The notes under the pieces are model-generated. The model was given only the letters and a program-made list of their open reading frames with translations, was not told the origin of the DNA and did not search any database. Made by a program: the position numbers and the translations under genes. From contig CAZEPQ010000042.1 of the NCBI GenBank assembly GCA_964514175.1, forward strand, positions 1-14,974: a DNA stretch of 14,974 bases. Reading direction: 5' to 3'. Source of the DNA: HGM13006 sp964514175. Its GTDB lineage: Bacteria > Bacillota > Clostridia > Oscillospirales > Oscillospiraceae. The stretch's first letter is position 1. Each line of letters begins with the position of its first letter. Shown here piece after piece: positions 1 to 5,495 of the stretch.

Positions 1-51
1 GTGCTTTCGTGCGCACTTTTCCATCTGTGCTGGACCGGTACTTACTTTCAC
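1..51 (-). CDS. Possible 5' end of a minus-strand gene, cut by the window edge
   Basis: From a GTG at 51-49 the minus strand is open for 17 codons to the window edge, reading MKVSTGPAQMEKCARKH. A GGGAGG ribosome binding site at 64-59 lies seven bases upstream of the GTG, and a weak promoter (TTGCGA, 17 bases, TACCAT) lies at 108-80. The fragment is too short to recognise a family. The start signals are the only support, so this may be a chance open stretch. It would run in the same direction as the flavoprotein gene at 167-1858, but a terminator hairpin at 115-154 separates the two. Confidence 0.3.
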   Translation of the reverse strand, partial: MKVSTGPAQMEKCARKH

Positions 52-79
52 ACTACTTCCTCCCATCTTTAGCCCGAAT

Positions 80-108
80 ATGGTAACACACTTCGACTCG
101 TTTCGCAA
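80..108 (-). promoter_or_regulatory. Weak candidate promoter for the left-edge minus-strand gene
   Basis: On the minus strand, TTGCGA (108-103) and TACCAT (85-80) are spaced by 17 bases, each matching four of six consensus positions. A six-base inverted repeat (TTTCGC at 101-106, GCGAAA at 112-117) overlaps the -35 box and could be an operator or the foot of the neighbouring terminator. Confidence 0.25.
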
Positions 109-114
109 GCCGCG

Positions 115-154
115 AAAATGCAGGCTCCCGGACACCACTGCATCCGGGAGCCTG
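115..154 (-). terminator. Rho-independent terminator of the flavoprotein gene
   Basis: A perfect 12-base stem (CAGGCTCCCGGA at 121-132 with TCCGGGAGCCTG at 143-154) encloses a 10-base loop. It begins 12 bases beyond the stop codon at 167 on the minus strand. The stem is followed by CATTTTC, a short T-run, so the hairpin is strong and the U-tract modest. Confidence 0.75.
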
Positions 155-166
155 TTTATCTGTCGT

Positions 167-1858
167 TTATCCGATATAATCCTTCACCAGTTCCGCAATG
201 TGGTAGCCGCTGGCCCAGGCGCCTGCCAGACCGCCGCAAAGACCGACCGGTCCAATGTTCTCCGTCCAGCTATAGGTAGCTGCGTCACCGGAGCACCAGA
301 CTCCGGGAATCACCGTGCCGTCGGCACGCAGGATCCGGAAGTCCTCGTCAATGGAGATGCCGCCACGGCTGGCACCGTTGTCAAAATTCCTTACAGCGAA
401 GCCGTAGAAGGGGGCATGCTGGAAGGGCCGCATATGCTGGGGCTTCTTTCCAAATTCCTTATCGTAGCCTGCGGCACAGGAGTTGTTGTACTTCTTCACT
501 GTGGCATTGAGCACTTCAGGATCCATGCCCAGCTTCTTTGCCAGCTCATCCAGAGTCTTCGCCTTCCGGCCCGGCACATCCTCCAGGGCGCATTCTGCCT
601 CCACTTCCTCCCGCCAGGGACAGGGACGGCCATTGTCCAGGGTGCGGATCCGGCTGCCGAACATCTCCAGCATGGTCTCGTCCATAATGAGATAGCAGAA
701 GCCGGACTTCTGTCGCAGAATGATCTCCGCAGCCTGGCAGTTGGGCCCGGTGATGGGGGCACCGCCGCCCATGGGCTCGTTGGAAAGCTCAAAGCAGCGC
801 TCGCCCTTTTCGTCCACATACACCGCCTCAGGATTCTGAAGCATCATGTTGACCGCATAGGAATAGGGATGATGGGTGGGACCACGGACGCCGCCCCGGG
901 TGTAGTCCACCTCGCCGCCGATTTTTTCCACCATTTCGTGCCCATCGCCGATGTTGGTGGGTACGTTCAGCCGCAGATATGTGGCGTCTCCCCGAATCAT
1001 ATCCGGGTCAATGGCCCGCATTCTTTCGTCATTCATCATGTAGCCACCGGTACCCAGGATCACCGCCTTGGCATAGATATGCTTTTCGCCGCCGGGATCC
1101 AGAGCCTTCACACCAACAACCTTTCCGTCTTCGGTAATAAATTCCACCGCACGGGTCTCGTTGAAGTACCGAACGCCCTTCTTAATGGCAGTCTCAAAGA
1201 GCTTCTCTGTGATCCAGGAACCCATCCAGCCGGGACCGATGGAATCGTCGTTGGACTTGCAGTTGATATGCCGTTCCTTCATGTCGAAGGCCACGGGACA
1301 CCCCTCAGGCATGGGCACAAAGGGTTCGGTGTGACTGGGGTCCAGCTCGTCGAACCAATCCAGGAAATCGCCGTTGGCCTGGATATTACTGCGGAGCTTG
1401 TCCATATCCTTGTAGCCGTTCTTCTGGTTCATAAGCCAGAAGCCAACCTGGCCCTCAATGGAGGAATCCTTGCCGATCTTGGCGTAATATTTTCTGGCAC
1501 CGGGGAACTGACCGCCGTGGGCAAACCATGTTCCGCCGCCGTAGTGCTTTGCGGCCTCAATGAGAATGGTGTCCATCCCCAGATCGGCAGCCCTTGCCGC
1601 CGCACCGGTTCCCACGCCGCCGGCACCTACCACCAGAACGTCGCAATGTAGCTCTATAGGCTCGTGAGGCTCCGGCTGGGGCTGGGGCTCTGTACTCTTG
1701 ATCAGGCTCAGTCTGCACAGCTCCACGCACTGCCCACACTGGATACACTTTTCCTGATCGATCTGATTCCGTCCGTCTATAATTCGGATTGCGGAAACAG
1801 GGCATTCGTATTCACACAGATGACAGCCGATACAGCCCCGCTCAATGTAATAGGACAT
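167..1858 (-). CDS. FAD-dependent oxidoreductase of the fumarate reductase flavoprotein family, fused to an N-terminal 2x[4Fe-4S] ferredoxin domain
   Basis: A 563-residue cytoplasmic protein without signal peptide. Residues 1-52 form a bacterial ferredoxin domain with two cysteine sets (C9, C12, C15, C19 and C38, C41, C44, C48), expected to bind two [4Fe-4S] clusters. A Pro/Glu-rich linker (about 56-68) leads to an FAD-binding domain opening with GAGGVG at 78-83. Near the C-terminus, APFYGF, GASRGGI and IPGVWCSGDA match the family's flavin and substrate region. Family members (fumarate, urocanate and cinnamate-type reductases, ketosteroid dehydrogenases) reduce or form C=C bonds next to a carbonyl; here electrons would enter from ferredoxin or NADH through the clusters. 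The substrate cannot be read. The start is the ATG at 1858, with AAAGGAG seven bases upstream; an in-frame TTG at 1882 lacks such a site. The gene is divergent from the tannase-like esterase at 2114 and ends in its own terminator, so it is probably monocistronic. Confidence 0.9.
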   Translation of the reverse strand: MSYYIERGCIGCHLCEYECPVSAIRIIDGRNQIDQEKCIQCGQCVELCRLSLIKSTEPQPQPEPHEPIELHCDVLVVGAGGVGTGAAARAADLGMDTILIEAAKHYGGGTWFAHGGQFPGARKYYAKIGKDSSIEGQVGFWLMNQKNGYKDMDKLRSNIQANGDFLDWFDELDPSHTEPFVPMPEGCPVAFDMKERHINCKSNDDSIGPGWMGSWITEKLFETAIKKGVRYFNETRAVEFITEDGKVVGVKALDPGGEKHIYAKAVILGTGGYMMNDERMRAIDPDMIRGDATYLRLNVPTNIGDGHEMVEKIGGEVDYTRGGVRGPTHHPYSYAVNMMLQNPEAVYVDEKGERCFELSNEPMGGGAPITGPNCQAAEIILRQKSGFCYLIMDETMLEMFGSRIRTLDNGRPCPWREEVEAECALEDVPGRKAKTLDELAKKLGMDPEVLNATVKKYNNSCAAGYDKEFGKKPQHMRPFQHAPFYGFAVRNFDNGASRGGISIDEDFRILRADGTVIPGVWCSGDAATYSWTENIGPVGLCGGLAGAWASGYHIAELVKDYIG

Positions 1859-1893
1859 AGAAAGGCTCCTTTCACACTTCAATTGATACTTTC

Positions 1894-1923
1894 AGTTTAA
1901 AGGATAAAACTGCACAAATGCAA
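1894..1923 (-). promoter_or_regulatory. Promoter of the flavoprotein gene
   Basis: On the minus strand TTGCAT (1923-1918) and TAAACT (1899-1894) are spaced by 18 bases, matching four of six positions each. The predicted start near 1887 leaves a leader of about 30 bases to the ATG at 1858. Sequence match only. Confidence 0.5.
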
Positions 1924-1959
1924 GTATTATTTTCTGCGATGGAGCCATCAGTTTTCAAC

Positions 1960-1989
1960 TTGCTTTTTTATGCCGCATTAGAGTATACT
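1960..1989 (+). promoter_or_regulatory. Upstream candidate promoter (P1) of the esterase gene
   Basis: TTGCTT (1960-1965) and TATACT (1984-1989) are spaced by 18 bases. Transcription from here would start near 1996 and carry a leader of about 118 bases containing the dyad at 2024-2046. It is less well placed than the promoter at 2053-2081 and may be alternative or chance. Confidence 0.4.
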
Positions 1990-2023
1990 GTAACCGCCAT
2001 CGACCTCCAGCTTTTGCATCCCG

Positions 2024-2046
2024 TTTTGGAATGATACTATCCAAAA
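2024..2046. promoter_or_regulatory. Operator-like dyad upstream of the esterase promoter
   Basis: TTTTGGA (2024-2030) and TCCAAAA (2040-2046) form a perfect seven-base inverted repeat around a nine-base spacer. It ends six bases before the -35 box of the promoter at 2053, the usual position for a transcriptional activator. A second palindrome, AATTCGAATT (2045-2054), runs into the -35 box. No regulator gene lies next to it in the window, so the binding protein is unknown. Confidence 0.45.
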
Positions 2047-2052
2047 TTCGAA

Positions 2053-2081
2053 TTGATAAACACACTGCCAACTGGTATTCT
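2053..2081 (+). promoter_or_regulatory. Main promoter (P2) of the tannase-like esterase gene
   Basis: TTGATA (2053-2058) and TATTCT (2076-2081) are spaced by exactly 17 bases. A start near 2088 gives a short leader with AAAGGAG at 2099-2105, eight bases before the ATG. The promoter and the ribosome binding site are both strong, which suggests good expression when induced. Confidence 0.65.
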
Positions 2082-2113
2082 ATGTGTAGAATTCAAACAA
2101 AGGAGATGTTCTT

Positions 2114-3682
2114 ATGTCTGACATCCTGCGTTTAGACCCCGCAGCCTACACCCTCAAGGATCTTGAGGTAGAGGGCAAAAAGGTCGTTTACAAAGAGTAT
2201 AAGAGCCTGTGCTACTGCACAACCCCTGTGGACGACGACTATCAGAGCCTTGACATTCGGGTTCCCGTGTCCGTGGACGGCAAAGAGCTGTCTTGCTCCG
2301 ATGCCCCCGTTCTGTTTGCCGTCAATGTGGCAGGCTACACCGCTTCTCCCAACAAGGGCAATCATTCCATGGGCCCCGGCGCACCCGCCAGCCATGCAGA
2401 CCCCCACGGCAGAGGTCCCGGCGCACCCGGCGGTATGCCCGGTATGCCTCCCATGGGTGGCCCCGGTGGTCCCGGTGGAATGCCCGGTATGCCCCCTATG
2501 GGCGGTCCCGGAGGTCCTCCCGGTGGTCCCGGCGGCGGAAAAGGCCCCGACTATGTGGCAAACCTGGCTCTGGCCATGGGCTTTGTGTGGGTAAATCCCG
2601 GCGTCCGCGGTAGAAACTGCCAGTGGCCTGACGGCGACCCCAGAGCCAAGGACGGAAAATACTACGGCAAGGCTCCTGCCGCCATGGTAGACCTGAAGGC
2701 CGCAGTTCGTTACGTCCGTCACAACGCCGATCTTCTGGGCTGCAACGCAGACCACATCGTCACCCACGGCGGCTCCGCTGGCGGCGGTCTGAGCTGCCTG
2801 CTGGCCGCATCCGGTGACAGCCCGGTTTACGAGCCCTATCTCAAGGCCATCGGTGCCGCCGAGGAATCCGACAAGGTCTTCAGCTCCGCCTCCTTCAGCC
2901 CCGTTATGAACCTGGAAAACGGTGACTGCGCCTACGAGTTCCAGTGGAGCCACGTTCCCTATGCCGGCGGCCCCTTCTCCCGTCAGGAGCCCAAGCTGGT
3001 TAATCAGGAATACGCACAGGAACTGAAGGACACCTATAAGGCTTATCTGGAGGAGTGCAAGCTGGTGGGTCACGGTGACTGGGGCACCCTCACCATCGAC
3101 AACATGGCTGACTACTGCATGCAGGAGTACCTGATCCCCGAAGCAAAGCGGTTCATGGGCAAGAAAACCGATACTGAAAAGGCAGAATATCTCCAAAAGA
3201 ACCCTTGGCTCAAGGCTGAGGGCGACGGCTACAGCTTCACCTTTGCGGACTTTGCCACTCATGCAGGCCGTGAAAAAGATCTGCCCGCCTTTGACGAGTT
3301 CCCCTTGAACAATGCGGAAACCTTGGTGTTTGGCTCCGCCACCGAAGCAGCCCGTCACTTCACTCCCTTCGCTGTTCAGAAGGCCACCGGTGATCCCAAC
3401 GCCCAGGTGGACGAGGAGCTGGCATATATCTGCAAGATTTTCAACCCCATGTGGCATGTGCTCCAGGGCAACCCCGGCTGCGCACAGCACTGGTGGATCC
3501 GCCACGGCGGCGTGGACGGCGCAACCTCCGTACCCACCGTTCTGAACCTGGCCACCGCACTGGAGAACCAGGGCAAGAACGTCAACGCCCGCATCATCTG
3601 GGACGGCGGTCACTGCGAGGACGATGACCCCGATGGTCTCCTGGCCTGGTACTGCGACATTTGCGATTATCAGCCCAAGTAA
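2114..3682 (+). CDS. Subtype B tannase-like alpha/beta-hydrolase (aryl ester hydrolase), cytoplasmic, with a Gly/Pro/Met-rich insert
   Basis: A 522-residue alpha/beta hydrolase with no signal peptide. It resembles Lactobacillus plantarum tannase TanLp1 in several blocks (compared from memory): VRGR at 164-167, the nucleophile elbow HGGSAGG with Ser221, LGAA/IGAA-type sequence near 246, PAFDEF near 391, and HWWIRHGGVDGATS at 459-472. The predicted triad is Ser221, Asp468 and His500. Of the three TanLp1 residues that contact the galloyl group, Lys and Glu appear kept (Lys388, Glu402), but the Asp is Ala470. It is therefore an esterase of aromatic-acid esters whose preferred acid may not be gallate; a feruloyl or other phenolic ester is possible. 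Residues about 84-143 are an insert of Gly, Pro and Met with a perfect 15-residue tandem repeat, placed before the nucleophile. It is longer than the usual 470 residues because of this insert. The gene is flanked by its own promoter and terminator and is divergent from a flavoprotein reductase. Confidence 0.85.
   Translation: MSDILRLDPAAYTLKDLEVEGKKVVYKEYKSLCYCTTPVDDDYQSLDIRVPVSVDGKELSCSDAPVLFAVNVAGYTASPNKGNHSMGPGAPASHADPHGRGPGAPGGMPGMPPMGGPGGPGGMPGMPPMGGPGGPPGGPGGGKGPDYVANLALAMGFVWVNPGVRGRNCQWPDGDPRAKDGKYYGKAPAAMVDLKAAVRYVRHNADLLGCNADHIVTHGGSAGGGLSCLLAASGDSPVYEPYLKAIGAAEESDKVFSSASFSPVMNLENGDCAYEFQWSHVPYAGGPFSRQEPKLVNQEYAQELKDTYKAYLEECKLVGHGDWGTLTIDNMADYCMQEYLIPEAKRFMGKKTDTEKAEYLQKNPWLKAEGDGYSFTFADFATHAGREKDLPAFDEFPLNNAETLVFGSATEAARHFTPFAVQKATGDPNAQVDEELAYICKIFNPMWHVLQGNPGCAQHWWIRHGGVDGATSVPTVLNLATALENQGKNVNARIIWDGGHCEDDDPDGLLAWYCDICDYQPK
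2429..2518 (+). repeat. Two-copy 45-base coding tandem repeat in the esterase insert
   Basis: Two adjacent 45-base units (2429-2473 and 2474-2518) encode the identical peptide GGMPGMPPMGGPGGP, residues 106-120 and 121-135. The two DNA copies differ at eight positions, all in third codon positions and all silent. A further Gly/Pro tract continues to about 2540. The reading frame is intact on both sides, so this is a coding element and not a disruption. Confidence 0.9.
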
Positions 3683-3710
3683 TCCCATTTTTTCATTAAG
3701 AACATATTTC

Positions 3711-3741
3711 CCGGCAGAGATTCATTCTCTGCCGGTTTTTT
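3711..3741 (+). terminator. Rho-independent terminator of the esterase gene
   Basis: A perfect 10-base stem (CCGGCAGAGA at 3711-3720 with TCTCTGCCGG at 3726-3735) with a five-base loop is followed by six T at 3736-3741. It lies 28 bases after the esterase stop codon. Confidence 0.93.
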
Positions 3742-3768
3742 CATCGCAACGGAAATCTTTCATAAAAT

Positions 3769-3797
3769 TTGACAACACAGACCTTTGCCTGTATAAT
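3769..3797 (+). promoter_or_regulatory. Perfect-consensus housekeeping promoter of the pseudo-beta-lactamase gene
   Basis: TTGACA (3769-3774) and TATAAT (3792-3797) match the consensus at all twelve positions with an ideal 17-base spacer. Transcription should begin near 3804, inside the palindromic element at 3803-3827. Confidence 0.9.
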
Positions 3798-3802
3798 GGG
3801 GA

Positions 3803-3827
3803 CGTTCGAACGAACATCGTTTGAACG
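3803..3827. promoter_or_regulatory. Tandem palindromic operator at the transcription start
   Basis: CGTTCGAACG (3803-3812), a perfect palindrome, is followed after five bases by CGTTTGAACG (3818-3827), which differs by one base. Together they also form a 10-5-10 inverted repeat. The element covers about +1 to +24 of the consensus promoter, the classic position for a repressor that blocks initiation. It resembles operators of dimeric repressors such as the TetR family, but no regulator lies beside it. As RNA it could also fold into a 10-pair hairpin (one G-U pair) without a T-run, so termination is not expected. Confidence 0.6.
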
Positions 3828-3852
3828 CCAAACCCCATTTAGGTGGTGCTAT

Positions 3853-4977
3853 ATGAAAAAACTAACTGCCTTGATTTTAGCGGTGTTTTTGGTTTTCTCC
3901 CTGACACTCCCCGCCTATGCGACGGACGCTGAATCAAGTGATCAAACGGATGTCCTGGACGACCTGGCCGCTTATTACGACTTTGAGCATCGCTCCCTTG
4001 CAGACATCATGGAGCAATTCCGGCTGGAATACGGTCTCAGCGAGAACAACTTCGCCATGGCCTACTACGCCACCGGCACCGGAGATTCCTACGGTTTTCA
4101 GGTAGACTCCTACCGGGACGCCGGTGCCACATATATGCTGCCTCTGAACATCATTTTCTATGATCTGGAGGCCGAGGATGCCATCGACGGCACCAAGGAC
4201 GGCAAGGGCAACTACTATATAGGCACCTATTACCTGCCCTATATGTATAACTACACCATCACCGACGATGATCCATCCATGGCAAAGACCATGAAGGACT
4301 ATCTAGGTTCCTATCGGGAGTACCGGGAGGCTTTGACCCGGTTCAGCGAACAGGAATACACTGAGGAGTATTACACCGAGAACGTCCTCAATATCCGCTA
4401 TATGATGAATGTACTCTGGTACATATATGAGAATCAGGAAACCTATCCCGATTTGCTGGGCTATATGAAGGCGGGCTACGAGGGCTGGGGCTTTGATCTG
4501 CTGCTGGAAGAGACCCATGACGTAGCCCACAAGTACAGCGAAGAGGACAGTGTATGCAATGATGTGGCCATCATCTACACCGAGCAGCCCTTCCTTTTGG
4601 CGGCATACAGCCAGAATGTGGGCCATGCGGAGGAAATGCTGGGCGCGCTGGCCGAGCTGCTGGCGGAGTACACTGCGTATCTCACAGAGCGTCAGGCTCT
4701 GGGACTTCCCGCCTACGTTCTGACCGAGACCGCCCAGTCGGAAGATGCCGAAGCAGAAACAGAAGCTGTCTCCGAGGCAGCAGAGACTACACAAGCGGCA
4801 GCCAATGCCGCCCTGGAAGAGGAGGAAGGCCCTGTGCCGGTTTGGGTTTTGATTTTGGTAATCATTCTGGCGGTTGTGCTTGCAGCACTGGCTTACATGC
4901 GCGGCCTTGTAAAGGGCGCTGAAATGGAGAGGAAGCGCATCCGGGCCACCCGGAAGAAAAAACAAATGACGAAATAA
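3853..4977 (+). CDS. Secreted, membrane-anchored class A beta-lactamase-like protein lacking the catalytic Ser and Lys
   Basis: A 374-residue precursor. Residues 1-23 are a signal peptide with likely cleavage after AYA. Residues about 40-285 resemble the class A beta-lactamase-like fold (serine hydrolase, Beta-lactamase2 type): NFAMAYYATGTGDSYGF, then ATYMLPLNIIFYD where active relatives have a SxxK motif, and later DVAHKYS and NDVAIIYTEQPFLLAAYS around the KTG strand. In the SxxK position Ser is Ala92 and Lys is Met95, so hydrolase activity is unlikely. A Glu/Ala-rich linker (about 294-334) leads to a C-terminal membrane helix (about 329-349) and a very basic tail (RKRIRATRKKK). The fold would therefore sit outside the cell. 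The start is the ATG at 3853 with AGGTGG six bases upstream, preferred over a TTG at 3769 that is actually the -35 box. A binding, sensing or scaffolding role is inferred. The gene stands alone between terminators. Confidence 0.75.
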   Translation: MKKLTALILAVFLVFSLTLPAYATDAESSDQTDVLDDLAAYYDFEHRSLADIMEQFRLEYGLSENNFAMAYYATGTGDSYGFQVDSYRDAGATYMLPLNIIFYDLEAEDAIDGTKDGKGNYYIGTYYLPYMYNYTITDDDPSMAKTMKDYLGSYREYREALTRFSEQEYTEEYYTENVLNIRYMMNVLWYIYENQETYPDLLGYMKAGYEGWGFDLLLEETHDVAHKYSEEDSVCNDVAIIYTEQPFLLAAYSQNVGHAEEMLGALAELLAEYTAYLTERQALGLPAYVLTETAQSEDAEAETEAVSEAAETTQAAANAALEEEEGPVPVWVLILVIILAVVLAALAYMRGLVKGAEMERKRIRATRKKKQMTK

Positions 4978-4981
4978 AAAA

Positions 4982-5035
4982 TGTGCTGTCTCAAACGGAT
5001 TCACAGGAATCACAAGAGGCAGCACACTTTTTCTT
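4982..5035 (+). terminator. Rho-independent terminator of the pseudo-beta-lactamase gene
   Basis: An 11-pair stem (TGTGCTGTCTC at 4982-4992 with GAGGCAGCACA at 5016-5026, one G-U pair) with a 23-base loop is followed by a T-rich run from 5028. It starts five bases after the stop codon. Confidence 0.85.
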
Positions 5036-5044
5036 CATATACAC

Positions 5045-5070
5045 AAAAATCCACGGCATTAAGCCGTGGA
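5045..5070 (-). terminator. Rho-independent terminator of rpmB
   Basis: On the minus strand, TCCACGGC and GCCGTGGA (5070-5063 and 5057-5050) form an eight-pair stem with a five-base loop, followed by five T. It faces the plus-strand terminator ending at 5035, so the two convergent units are insulated back to back. Confidence 0.9.
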
Positions 5071-5084
5071 CTTAGCATGTGGCA

Positions 5085-5273
5085 TCAGACTGCACGGGTA
5101 ACTTTGCCGGAGCGCAGACACCTTGTACAGACGTATACATGGCGCGGAGTACCGTCGACAATTGCCTTAACGCGCTTCACATTGGGCTTCCAAGCCTTGT
5201 TGGAACGTCTATGAGAATGGGAAACCTTGATACCAAAGGTCACGCCTTTGCCGCAAAAATCACATTTAGCCAT
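5085..5273 (-). CDS. rpmB: 50S ribosomal protein L28 (bL28)
   Basis: A 62-residue protein, the normal length for bL28. It begins MAKCDFCGKG, continues with HSHRRSNKAWKPN, typical of L28, and ends with YVCTRCLRSGKV. C4, C7, C49 and C52 form a zinc-ribbon set, the metal-binding (C+) form of this ribosomal protein. It binds 23S rRNA in the large subunit. The start is the ATG at 5273, with AGGAGGTG six bases upstream; the open frame continues further upstream but without start signals. It is a single-gene unit with its own promoter at 5333-5361 and terminator, divergent from hprK. Confidence 0.97.
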   Translation of the reverse strand: MAKCDFCGKGVTFGIKVSHSHRRSNKAWKPNVKRVKAIVDGTPRHVYVCTRCLRSGKVTRAV

Positions 5274-5332
5274 TAGCTGCACCTCCTCGCCGTAATAAAA
5301 ATGGCAGATACCCTTTGCGGGCACCGGGTTAT

Positions 5333-5361
5333 ATATTAGCAGAAATGAAATGAAAATGCAA
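5333..5361 (-). promoter_or_regulatory. Promoter of rpmB
   Basis: On the minus strand TTGCAT (5361-5356) and TAATAT (5338-5333) are spaced by 17 bases. A TG one base before the -10 box makes it an extended -10 promoter. The predicted leader is about 53 bases and ends in the AGGAGGTG site. Confidence 0.65.
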
Positions 5362-5425
5362 CACATTTTTTCTGTTTCTTTGAAAATTTTTTTGAGAATT
5401 TCAGCTCATTTCTGCCCGAACCCTT

Positions 5426-5463
5426 CCCCAAAGGTTGCCAAACCGATTCTTTGGGGGTATAAT
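5426..5463 (+). promoter_or_regulatory. hprK promoter with an inverted repeat around the -35 box
   Basis: TTGCCA (5435-5440) and TATAAT (5458-5463) are spaced by 17 bases, a strong promoter. CCCCAAAG (5426-5433) and CTTTGGGG (5449-5456) form a perfect eight-base inverted repeat that brackets the -35 box with a 15-base centre. A protein bound there would cover the promoter, so this may be an operator; its regulator is unknown. The leader carries AAAGGAG at 5481-5487, followed by a second GGAG-like stretch close to the ATG at 5496. Confidence 0.7.
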
Positions 5464-5495
5464 TACTCTAGAAATAACGAAAAGGAGCAGGAGAT

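Noticed and set aside
1..120. tRNA or small structured RNA at the left edge
   Set aside because: No cloverleaf arms, T-loop motif or CCA end could be found; only short palindromes (such as GTGCGCAC at 9-16) are visible.
80..1651. Long plus-strand open frame (523 codons) opposite the flavoprotein gene
   Set aside because: It is antisense to a gene with clear ferredoxin and FAD motifs, its translation has no recognisable domain, and it lacks a ribosome binding site. GC-rich third positions keep the opposite frame open.
1960..2010. MerR-type promoter with stretched spacer
   Set aside because: The spacer between TTGCTT and TATACT is 18 bases, not the 19-20 typical of MerR control, and no dyad is centred in it.
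2420..2542. CRISPR-like or recombination repeat
   Set aside because: The repetition is in-frame Gly/Pro/Met coding sequence with two adjacent units, no unique spacers, and third-position differences only.
2369..2542. Frameshift or sequencing artefact causing the low-complexity tract in the esterase
   Set aside because: The frame is the same before and after, conserved blocks continue on both sides, and silent differences between the repeat copies argue against an assembly error.
2132..3688. Long minus-strand open frame (518 codons) opposite the esterase
   Set aside because: It mirrors the esterase frame and has no family resemblance. Its start region overlaps the esterase stop and terminator side with no promoter.
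3803..3827. LexA (DinR) box at the promoter of the pseudo-beta-lactamase gene
   Set aside because: The Firmicutes LexA box needs CGAAC and GTTCG-like halves four bases apart. Here CGAAC (3811-3815) and GTTTG (3819-3823) are three apart, and the element is better described as two CGTTYGAACG palindromes.
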